Source: Apus apus (Eukaryota > Chordata > Aves > Apodiformes > Apodidae). Taken from it: a DNA stretch of 64,000 bases. Positions 36,901 through 48,300 of the stretch are shown in pieces. A program made the translations under genes and the position numbers. The stretch is from the NCBI RefSeq assembly GCF_020740795.1, contig NC_067285.1, positions 38,538,511 to 38,602,510 of the forward strand, read 5' to 3'. Numbering within the stretch: the first letter of the stretch is position 1; each line of letters starts with the position of its first letter. The notes beneath the pieces were generated by a model that was not told the origin of the DNA, searched no databases, and saw nothing but the letters and a program-made list of their open reading frames with translations.

Positions 36901-38689
36901 CTGCCAGGTTCCTAAGCAGCACTGAGGAGAGAGCTGGGCACACACAAGCTCTGTTGACCTCCAGTGTGGAGGAACAGTTGTGTACACTGACCAGGGTTTT
37001 CTCTTGGGACTGGCTTCAGTCTGGTCCTGTGGACTGAGCTCCTGTGGGTAGCTGCAGTGTGTCTTCTGGTGTAACTTCATCGGAAAGGAACGTGTGTCCT
37101 GCTGTTTCCAGCTGCCCTGCCAGGTCACAACCAGAAGGCAGTAAGTGGAGGTGCTTGGGGATGACTCTTCCCAAAGCAAGCTCCCGATACAGAGCGAAAC
37201 ATTTGAATAATTGTTTCTCTGGATAGCAAATGCTGAAATCTCAGATCTGCATCTTTGAATGGAAATGTTTGGATAGCCAAGATGGGAGTTACAACTCTAT
37301 GTGGAGAAGTGATGAGATTGAAAGTCTGTTTTTCTTGAAATGTGATTTCCCTTGTACAGGAGGTTACAAATAAGAGACTTAAATGCCAGGTATTTTTATT
37401 TTTGTGTGTAATTGTCCATTCAAGCAGCTAATAATCTAAAAGTTGTCAGAGTACCTGCATTATTTGAATACCACAGCTGTAAAGCACCGGATGTAATCGA
37501 GCACAATTCAGGAGTGATTTCAGACTACTTTGTGACAGTGATGTGAAATAACATTAGAATAAAACTCAAGTGACTGATACTTTGTTGAGATGTTGCTACA
37601 TACCCTCCTGTGGTGCCCTCATAGCTACTGTGAAGATGCCCTTGTGCAATTTCAGCATCGTGGGCACACTGCACACATGCACCTCGTACAACACTAGACA
37701 TGTTTCTTCAATTAGTGTTTGTGCAGATCTGAGGCTATTTTCAGAGGACAGAAGTGGGATAGGTGGAAAGATACTGAAGGAAACAAAAGAATTGCAGGAA
37801 GTAATAAAAGGAGAAGGACTTGTCCCTCTACTGGGGAAGAGGTGCCTCTGTAGTCACACTATCTTGATACTTCAAAATCATTTGAGCTGTGGGCTCCTGC
37901 CAGCACCAGTGTTAACATTTTTTTACAGGTGTTTATTTCCTTTCCTTCTTTTCTCCTCCCCCACTTCTGGATGAGAATAAAAATCCATATCATTCTTACA
38001 CAGTACAGCCTGGGACTGCTTTGGCTGTGGTCCCTGGAGTTTTGCTTTTCCTACATGATTGGTTTTTTTCAGAGAAAATATGTCTGACTGTGACCAACAT
38101 TCTGGTTGTCCTCGAAGTGTGAAATTTCAGAATTTGACTGATCTTGAAATAGGACCAGTTTGCTCTGTGCAGCAGCCATGTTACCAAAGTCTGTCTGTCC
38201 TGTCCTTGCCAGGATCTGAGCAATTGAAGGTGCAGTATGCTCCCACCCTTGAGTGGTTCCACAAGGTGAAGAGAAGCAGTGTTTAACAAAGCTGATTATT
38301 TTCTTATGATAGCTGATTGTTTAGACTTATCTCACCTCTAGCTGTGGAGCTGCAAATAGATTTAAATACCGTATGTGTGTTCATCTGCCGTAATGAGAGC
38401 TGCCCTTCACAGATGGCTACATGCGTGAATATTGGTCTGCATATATTGCTTGTTAATTAATTAACTTGATGACTTTTATAGTTCCAGAGCAGTACTGGAA
38501 AACTGCCTCTCCTACATGCAATCACAATTAGAATTTTAGCACCTTTCTCTGGGTGCTTCCTCTGTGCGTGAGGAAGGGAGGAGGTAGCATGAGGACTCGC
38601 AGGTGTCATCTGCTCTCAGAGCTCTATCAAGATTGGTTGATTATAGCATCTGAAACAAAGGCTCAGGTGAAACCTGCCATATTGCTAAG

Positions 38690-38935
38690 AGGTTGGAGCC
38701 TAAAATTGGGCATGTGAAGCGTTGTGTGAAACTTCTTTACTGTGAGGGGGACAAAGCACTGGGACAGGCTGCCCAGGGAGGGTGTGGAGCCCCCTTCTCT
38801 GGAGATATTCAAGACCTTCCTGGATGCAGCCCTGTGGGATGTGCTCTGAGCCATCCTACTTTAGCAGGGGAGTTGGACTAGATGATCTCTAGAGGTTCCT
38901 TCCAACTCTGACAATTCCATGATTCTGTGAGACTA
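38690..38935 (+). mobile_element. CR1 LINE 3'-end fragment (forward)
   Basis: The sequence contains the standard CR1 order: GGGACAGGCTGCCCAGGGAG, a TGGAGTCCC-like block, GGAGATATTCAAGACC, TTGGACTAGATGATCTCTAG, and the tail TTCCAACTCTGACAATTCC then ATGATTCTGTGA. It is 5'-truncated and has no ORF. It lies about 400 bases upstream of the first PPEF2 coding exon. Confidence 0.9.
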
Positions 38936-39322
38936 CATGAATGCCTGGTTTATACATCTACCATGCTATTACAGTACCTGCATTCTCTGCTACTTTTAAA
39001 CAATTAGGAAAGGTGCTGAAATTATTTCTATTTAGGTAGCTGACTTGAAATTTGAAACAGTGAGACAGAAATCCTCATCTCAGATTGTGTAGAAGACAAC
39101 GAAGTAGCTTGGAAAAACCTGATAGAGTTGTACTAGGGCACAAGACAGGCCATCTGCTGGTTGATTTTAAGTATTAATATATTTAATTATAGATTCTCAG
39201 TACTGTGGTGGGACATGTTTCAGCTGCTTTGATTCTGACCGAATGGTCTTTCCTGCATCTCCTTCGTGGTTTTGGTGACACTGGGCCAGTCTGCAACGTT
39301 CTAGGAGCATTGGTTGGAGAAC

Positions 39323-42300
39323 ATGGGATCTAGTAGTTCTGTAAATGCCAACTACAAGTACTCCCTGCAGAAGTCTGAAAATGGTGAGTGATACTTTGAA
39401 AAGTAATATTTCCTGTTGCTCCTGCACATGTCATTGGGAGGTTGCAGTGGATGTATTTGTTTTCTGAGTTGCCTGGTTTTCTGGATAGTACTGAGGTAAG
39501 GTTATGTCTTTCAGTATACCTGTGACAAGGAGTCCCAGCTGTCAGACAGAAGAACAACTGGCTTGAGAAAATAACATCTATTTAGACCAGAATTAGATTA
39601 AAATCTGGTGGATTCTGTTTTTAAAGGCTGTCAGTGGCACAGAACTGATAAAGCATTAGCAAAGGCAAATTAAGTCTGGTTCTAAAGAAGGCAATATAGT
39701 GTGGCTAAGAAAAGCTGAGAAGCAAAAAAGTGTGCTTTTTTCCTAATTACATCACTGTAATGTGTTTCATCTCTGATAATAATCTGGACTTTTTTATGGC
39801 TCTCCAAGATGTCATGATTTATTTTTATGAAACCCTCTGTTTGTTAGTATCAGTTTTCTGGGGATGTGCTTAGATCTGCTATGGAACAAAGGGAGTTTAT
39901 GAGTGAGACTTTACACTGAAAGAGTGTAAAAAAATTAAACAGATTACTTTGTTGTTTGACTCATTCAGTCATCAGCATTGGCAGAAAGGCAGACAGTGCA
40001 AACTGTTTGCAAATGCTCTGAAAAGAAAAACACTGATTGTGTTTTGTCTACAACAAAGTGTAACATAAAACTTACTTGAAACTGTTGACTTGATACCTCA
40101 TCAACAGTTTCCCGTGACAGTAAAAACTCTCTGAATTTCTTGAATCTGGTTCTCAAGATCCTTCAGATCTGCTTACCTGCAGATGTGGAATTGCTTAGGA
40201 TTTTCCACCCAAGCATAACACTCCAGGTGCTGTCCCATCTCCCTTACCCAGGCCAGAGGCTGTTCCCTATGGGAAGTGTAGCCAGCAGAGCTCTGCTAAA
40301 CTGGCCCTGCACTTGAGTGAAGAAGGGGATGTGGAGTCTCAGTGAGGGGGCAGAGTGCCTTGTGGAAGCTGATTTGTGAACTGTACTGCCAGCATGAACA
40401 GGCAGGTTTCAGTCCAGGTGCTGCCACTTCTGCTGCCAGGTCCTCTCCATAGCTTATACAATGATGTATGATTCAGTTTACTGCTTGGATCCTCATAAAA
40501 TGTGGATAAATATCTTTCTCTTTTTTTATTATTTCTTTTTTCTAAACTAGTACAAACACTGCCAGATGAAAGTCATCCAGGTAAGCTAGTAAATTTGAAT
40601 ACCTGGCTTTCCCAGTTGCAGAGTCAGTGTCTGAATAAGTAGCATAAAAATACCCAATGCCTTGCCCACCTGGAGCTCAAAGTGCTGTGGATGGTGGAAT
40701 TCACGCTCACTGTGCACTTGATAATGAGTCTTTTAATCTGCTTTTCATGTTTCAAAGGATCTAGTTTGCTTTGGCACATGTGGAGTCCTAACTGTGAATT
40801 TCTGCTGGGGATTCAGTTGAAATACATCAAACTCATATTGTAGTACTTGGGCATTTACCCACTGTTTGGGGAATGGAAGATATTTTGCTGTTGTTTGTTT
40901 TAGAGAGTGATTGTGACTGTGAATCTGGTTACCAGCCAGCCAAATTACTGTACAGGGAGTAAGGCAGCTGGTGTCTGGTCTGTTCTAAACGAGGCTCAGG
41001 AGCATCAAACTGCAGAAAAATGTCACCCTTTTTTATTTTTTCACAGCCCAGCAGATCAGTAGGCTTTTTCTCAACAGCATATAAGGTTCAGGCAAGGAAT
41101 ACATAAACTATTCTTGAACTAAGGCTAGCTAAGCCTTACCATTCAGCCCATGGCTTCACTGTGATTTGGTTCCTCAGCTGCACAACAGCAATAGCTCTTC
41201 CCTTTCTGTGCTCTGCAGCTCCAACAATAACATAATTCAGAAGGATTATTATTTTCAATACATAAGCAATCCGTTTATCTTCTTTAGGTAAAGGTCAATG
41301 TTTCTTGCTGAAGTACATGGAAGGTGGTTTATGTTAAATAACTAATGCAAGCTAACTGAATTAATGTTTTCTCTTTGTCTCTGGGGGGATTTCCTTCTTT
41401 TTAACAAAGTTTTTCCACCCCACACCCCTCATTGCTCTCTCTGTTGCAGTGAACAGGGCAGTGCTCTTACACAAACGAGATGCCAAGGGAATACAAGGCT
41501 TCTATGCCAGGGCTAACTCTGTAACTATGTCATCTCCATTTGATTTTGGGGCCAGCCTGTAGCTAGAGCAGTCATTCCTCCTTCTCTCAGCTAAAGATGA
41601 CACGGAGCAGCATTGCTCGAAATTGTTTTAAGCGTAGGGTTCCAGGGTAGGACTCCAGAAATAAACAGGAAGGGACACAAAGTGTAATCAAAGGAGAGAT
41701 GCCAAGTAACAGAGCTGTTTGGCAAGGTGCTGTAAAGTCCCCAGGAGGTCCACATAGGTTCAAGACCAGCTAAGGAGGATGAAAAAGTTTTTCAAGGTAT
41801 ATAAAGTTCTGTGGCAGAACTTGATAAAGGAAAGGCCCCCATGTTCTCTACCTTAAATATGCACACACCTCATCCGAAATAATCTTTTGATGAAAAACAC
41901 TGGAAATGGGGAAATGCAGAGGAATGTTTTAAAGATCAGGGCAAACAGCCATTATTTGGAGGGAAGAGCCTAGTGCCAGTGCTGGCTGTGGATTGAACCA
42001 CGACCAGACACCTGGAAATTCTTGGCATTTTATTCCTTCTGTGTCATTAAGTGGCCAAAGATCTATCTTTCCTCTTTGCCCTGTGGCTGTTAATTTTGTC
42101 TTTATTCCAAGGTAATGGTATGTTAACATTTCTGCTAGAATAGATCTCTTCTGAAATTTGTCTAGAACTGCAAAAGCTGAGGTATGTGTTTGGCTTAAAG
42201 GAAGGTGGACAAGCCCCATATTTTTAAGACTCTAGAAGGGGACTCAGGGTCCTGTTTTCCCCCAACTCCTTGTGTTGCCTCAGCGGAATCTCTGGTTTCC

Positions 42301-45300
42301 TGAAGCTGCAGTACCTAGACTGTAAGATGGACATGAAAGTGATCAAGGTAGATAGAAAGGAAGGAAATTGTCTATTAAAACTGAATAACGTGATTGGATC
42401 CTGAGGCCCCGATAAGTTGTTAAGGCTGGTGCTGCAGAGCCAGCAGCAATGGCTAGAATTGCTTCAGAGGTTTCTGGCCAGACAGTCTTTTGCAATATGG
42501 AGAAGTGGGTGTTTTATTACCCTTAGCATTTAGGCATCAGAACACCTTTCATGAAAACTTACTCCTGAGAAAGAAAGGTCCCTCTTAAATTTTCAGGGTC
42601 AGGAGAGGAGCAGTAGCAAGGTACCTCAGCTGCAGCCATTGCAGCTCAGCAGGCTGGCTCTGGTTTGTCCCCCAGCTTTCAAGGCAGCTGTCCTGATCCA
42701 GCGGTGGTATCGGCGCCACGTTGCTCGGCTGGAAATGCGCCGGCGTTGCACCTGGAGAATCTTCCAGTCCATTGAGTATGCCTGCGAGCAGGATCAGATC
42801 AAGGTAGGGTGCCAGGAAAAAGAGTACAGGAAAATACACAGGAGGGTGGTTTCTCTGCCAGACTTGCTTCTTTCTGGCTACTGTCAGTAACCCTGTAAGT
42901 GCCTCAGTGGGCCGAGGACTGGGTTTCCTGTCCCTTTCTAGCTGATTTCCTGACTGCTTGTCTGATGAAACCCTGAGTAATGAGTCTTGAAAGTTAGCTG
43001 TAAGGATGACTAAACATTGCTTTTACTGAATCTGAACCCTAATTGGTTTGTTGTACTTCAACTTAGACTAATAATCTCTTATATGGTTGCCTTCCTGTCG
43101 GGCAGGGAGAGGAAGGAATGATAGGTGTCCTTCTGCCTGCATGGCTGAAGGTAAAGCTCCTTTTTTGATTTCATCCCAAGATATTCAAAACTAGAATTGG
43201 TATAGTGTGATTTGTTATATGTACCAGACAACACGAGGAGGACATGGATACTTCCAGAATGATCATGTTAAGTTGCCACTTGGCAGAATTTCATTCCAGG
43301 GTGATTGATGATGGGCTCTCTCTCTTCTTGCAGCTTCATAACTTCTTCAGTTACCTCATGGACCACTTCACGCCAAGCAGCAGTAAAGAGAGTAAGTTTG
43401 TATGTGCTGTTTGTAGATTTGGCACCAGCAGCTCAGAAGGTTGTACCCTGTAATGGCCCTTCAGGATAGCAAAGGGGGGCACAAGAGAGTCTAAAGAGGA
43501 CAGGATTTTGGATAAGGAGTGAATTACCTGGACACTGCCCGAGCTGTGCGAGGGATGTGGGGCAATTCTTGCTCCTTAGGAGGGAATAAAAGCTCAGTAT
43601 GCTTTCTAAGAGCAGTATTAGAAATCTGCCTTTTTCAGGGCTTTGCAGAGTACATTTCTGAAGCAATTGAATCCATTGTTAGGGACCTGTGCTTGAGGAC
43701 ATAAACTTTTTATTTAGTGTCCCCTAGAATTGGGGCAGAGGGGAAGTGCTGTGGGAACCAACACAGCATCTTCCTGAATTCGCAGAGTTATTTCTTAGTG
43801 CTTAGCTCTGAATCCTGATGGTAGTTAAGTAAAATTAACTATTTAATTTGCTGGCCATAACCTGCTGAAGTCCTCTCTCCTTCCTTTCAAACTGCCACCC
43901 TTTTCCTCACAACTACCTCACATATTTTAGAGCAAAGCATCGTTTTTCACCGTCTGTATAAAACAGAACAATAATGTCCCGTTCCTTGAGTTGGGCTCTG
44001 AGCTGCTACAGCAAAAAGAAAGTGTGTTTGTACAAATTCTGTGCAATGCTGAGAATGTAGGTACAAGCTTAGAAAAAACAGTGGGATATAGGAGACAGTT
44101 CCATGATGCAGTTTGCTTTTGCATTTCAATTAGCCATGGCAACCAACATCCACCTGGCGCTACCAGAGCTGTGCAGAAATGAGCGTGGCTGCAGCGCTGC
44201 CTGACAAGTAGCAGATGGAAACTTGTCCCTGCAGCCTTTTCCCCACTGCCAATTCTGTAGTGGTGACCAACTAGGAGCTACCCTCTGCAGCTGCCATTGC
44301 TCATGAGCTCTAGCATAAACCAGCAGCTTTTCTTCAGCAAACTACTAGCACGGTGTATTGAGCCAACTTACCCTTTTCTTGTCCCTTTCCCTTTTTATAA
44401 AAACAATCAAACGGACCAACCTACCTTCTAGGGGATTTCATCAGTCGCATGTTCATAACTGGGGAAAGCTTCAAAGAGGCAGAGCTGGAAAAATACTGTG
44501 ACTATGAATCAATGGAGGTGCCAGACTCGTACACTGGACCCCATCTCTCCTTCCCACTCCTTCCTGACCATGCGACTGCCTTGCTGGAAGCTTTCAAACA
44601 GAAACAAGTAAGGATCCCCAGACAAGCCACACTTTCCCCTTCTCTGTGCAGAGGTCATTGGGTTTTATCTCATCTGACAAGTTAAGCTGATTGGAGTATA
44701 ATGAGCTGTCAAGGCTGTTAAGCAAAGGGGGCTGGAAATGATACTGTATTTCCCCCTGCCATAGGAACTTCTGATGTTTCTGAAAATGCAGTTCTGACAA
44801 AATTGAGAACTCTTAATATTAACCTGAATTTCGTTTTTAAAGGATAAAAAATAGCAACCCATAACAGTCCATGTTGAAACATTCTGTCACTTTTTGTTGC
44901 TATTCATCAATTTTAAAAAATGTATAGGATGGCCCAGATGGAAACAGCTGATTAAAATGTTTTGTGCCATGCAACTTTGACTCATATTTAAAATGTAAAC
45001 CGTGAAGGTTTTGATGAGGAAGGCCAATGCCAATTCAGTAGCACTAAGACGACCAATCCTCATGCAATCGTGGTGTTGTGCTGCCATCTGTCAGCCAAGA
45101 CCCTAAACTGCATAAAACCGAGCCGACCTTCTCCAAATAAAATTACTTCTAAAACAAAGGCCTCTAGTGTCTAGAGTAATATTAAACGCCTACACCCTGG
45201 CTTTCAGTGAACATATTTCTGCAGGACAGACGCAGCTTCATGTGGAGAAGGCTAAGAAGGATCTAGAGGAGTAGCTTCTTCCCTGTGATACTGGGCTGGG

Positions 45301-48300
45301 ATTTCTGCTGTTCTAGTGAGAGTTCCTGCCATCCAGGCTGTGGTGGCGGGTCCTTGAGGCCTTTGCAGACAGAGCTACATTGCTGCTCAGAGGTCACTGA
45401 TTTCCTGCTTTAATCCCTTGGCTTTCTCCTAGTAGCAGCTCCATGCTCGCTACGTCTTAAACCTGCTGAGTGAGACCAGGAAGCACCTCAAGCAGTTGCC
45501 AAACATCAGTCATGTCTCCACTTGCTATAGCGAGGAGGTCACCGTGTGCGGTACGTCTGGGCGGGAAGGTGCTGGGGCAAGAACACCCATGTGAAATGGG
45601 TGGGAAAGGTGTAAAATGGCAGCATGAGCATGATGCCCTCCTCTGTACTGAGTGTGGAATACAAATACAGGCTGTAAGCAAAGTGTGTGTACTGAGAGGC
45701 AACAGGGGCTGCCTAAAATATGCAGGTTTACCCCTGATGCTCTATTTGAGCTGGTACAAAGACTAGCCTGAAGACTGGATGGAGCAAGTCTGCATCATGG
45801 TGCTATTTCTGCTTGGTCTGGAATGGGATGGGGGTGCTGAGGGAAGGTGCTGTTCCTATTTGTAGTTGGTGTTTGGGATCCATAATTACCTGCCCAGAGA
45901 TGGCAGCATTCAGCTTGGCACTGCCTGCTGTGGTGGAGGTGCTGTCAGGGTGACTGTAAAACTGCAAGAGGAGGAGGAGTTATGAATGGAGAAAATAAGG
46001 ACATATATTTGTATAAGGGAAGATGAAAGGTGATAGTGAAGGCTTGTGGCTCTTGAAATTCTTGTGTGTTACAGTAAAGATTTAAGGAAATTTTCAACTG
46101 GATTCAAAATGGTCTTTGTTCTGTCACCCCAAAATTGAAGTCCTTTGATTAAACCACAGAAACCTCACCCAGTTGAGGACTGGACTCAAAACTCGCAGCA
46201 TTTTTTGTCTGCATTTTCTGCAACCAGAGATTATTTAAACAACAAAGTCCTGAAACTGTTTTGGCTGGGTCTTCATTAGCAGCAGTGTATGCATTCAGAT
46301 ACAGAATAATACTGCTTTGATCCTGTCAAGCACATTTGAAAGAGGCAAAGCTTTTCACCATTATTTTCCTACTCTAGGATTAATGGTTAAACTTTGAGTT
46401 ACTTCTGAAAAATAAGTACTTAGCACAGACTTCTGCATGCTTCTGGAAAACAAACCTGTCCCTCCAACATCAACATACTGTCACTTGTCTTTTTGTGCCT
46501 GTTAGGAGACTTGCACGGACAGCTGGATGACTTGTTCCTCATATTTTACAAGGTAGGCACAGTTATTTGGAGAGGGAGGCTGGCTGGGTATTGTGAGAGG
46601 TATTGCATGGGTCATGCTGAGAAGTGTTTGCAAAACTGGGCCCTTGGCGAGCCATTCTCCAGGTCAATTTGATTGGTTTTAAATGGCTTCAGAAAGCAGC
46701 AGCTTATTCCCTTGCTGGCTTGGAAATCTGATATACACGTACAATTGGAAGTGCCAATGGACATATTTGTAAGTGCTGATACCAATGGCAACCCTTCCTG
46801 AGTGCCAGCTTTCACTTTTCAGTGCATTTGCCACTGGGAGCCTACAGGATAAAGTAAGAGTCAGGATCTATTGTATAAGGTAACCTAGGACAGAATGAGA
46901 GAATGTGCAGCTGGGGTGTGGATGTAAATGCAGATTGTGGAGATGTCTCTCTTGTAAACATCCTCTTCCTTGCTTTAACAGAATGGCCTTCCTTCCCCTT
47001 CCAAGTCCTATGTGTTCAATGGGGACTTTGTAGACAGAGGCAAACAGTCCCTCGAGATCCTCATCATCCTCTTTACCTTCCTCTTGATCTATCCAAAGGA
47101 GGTTCATCTCAACCGCGGGAACCATGAGGACCACATGGTCAACTTACGGTACGGGCTCTGTGTGGGGCTGGTCACCATCTCAAGGGTGTTGCTCCCCAGT
47201 CCCACTGAATCCTTTCTCCTGTTCCTTTAGCTATGGTTTCACCAAGGAAGTAATGCAGAAATACAAGGTAGGCATATGTTTGTGTCTCCTTTACCATGTG
47301 AGATGAGGACTTTGAAGGCTTGATGGTTTATATTTTCCTTTCTGACCTGTCCTCCAAGGTGCATGGAAAGAAAATCTTGAAGATGATTCATAATGTCTTC
47401 TGCTGGCTACCCCTTGCCACCCTGATTGATCAGAAAGTCCTCATTATACACGGGGGCATCTCTGACACCACTGACCTGGACATGCTTGAGAAAATTAAAA
47501 GGAACAAAGTAGGTTTTATTTCCTAGACAGTGCGAGACGATAGTGTTGCTGACTTGTGGTGAGGAGCTCATTTCTACATGTCAATTTGGCTGTTGACGAG
47601 ACAAATCTAGAGGATGGTCTTTCTAGACAAACTGTTTCGATACAGGCTTGGAGTGGATTGCTTTGATTTAATACTGGGTGGACAGGAGGTATGAAGGGAA
47701 GAAGCATTCTTGGCTTCTGGAAGATGTAAGGAACACAGACAAGGAAGTGGTGGGTTATTGGCATAGGTAATCAGATGCTGGTGCTGACTATAAAAACACA
47801 GTGATGATGGGACTTTGTCCCAGTTTCTTAGCCTATATTTTCCTCTAGAATTCCAGAAGGATTTTGGTAAGTTGTTTACCTTTACTTCCCTTCTCCAAAT
47901 GTAAAGACAAGCACTTGCATTAGTCATTAGTCCTTCCTTCAACCTGCTGCCTAGTTCCCATTGCACATTAAATCCATCTACTCTACCTTTTGGGAAATGT
48001 CTGAGCAGCATAAAGTCAATGAAGAAGAGGTAGATTTGTAGTCAGGATGGATGTGGGGCCCCAGTGGTACACCAAGGGCAGCAAATCTGAGAGGATGACA
48101 CTAGTAATCTCCCACAATTAATCAGCAGTAAAAGGAATTGAGGTTTGGGTCACTTGACAGTTTGTCAATGGAAGATGTTAAGAGCTGGAGATGTAGGTTT
48201 CCAAGCGGTGTAACCACCTCTCTTTCCTTTCTTATCTCTTTCAGTTTATTTCTGTATTAAGAGGAAAGGCAAGAAAGGAGTCAAATACAAATGTGGAAAT

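Larger units (their letters stand above)
33430..39322. other. Intergenic region between NAAA and PPEF2
   Basis: Nearly 6 kb contain no exon I can support. Two CR1 remnants are visible (about 33739-33930 and 38690-38935) and a C run occurs at about 36846-36857. The transcription start and any untranslated first exons of PPEF2 should lie in the right-hand part, but I cannot place them. Confidence 0.6.
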
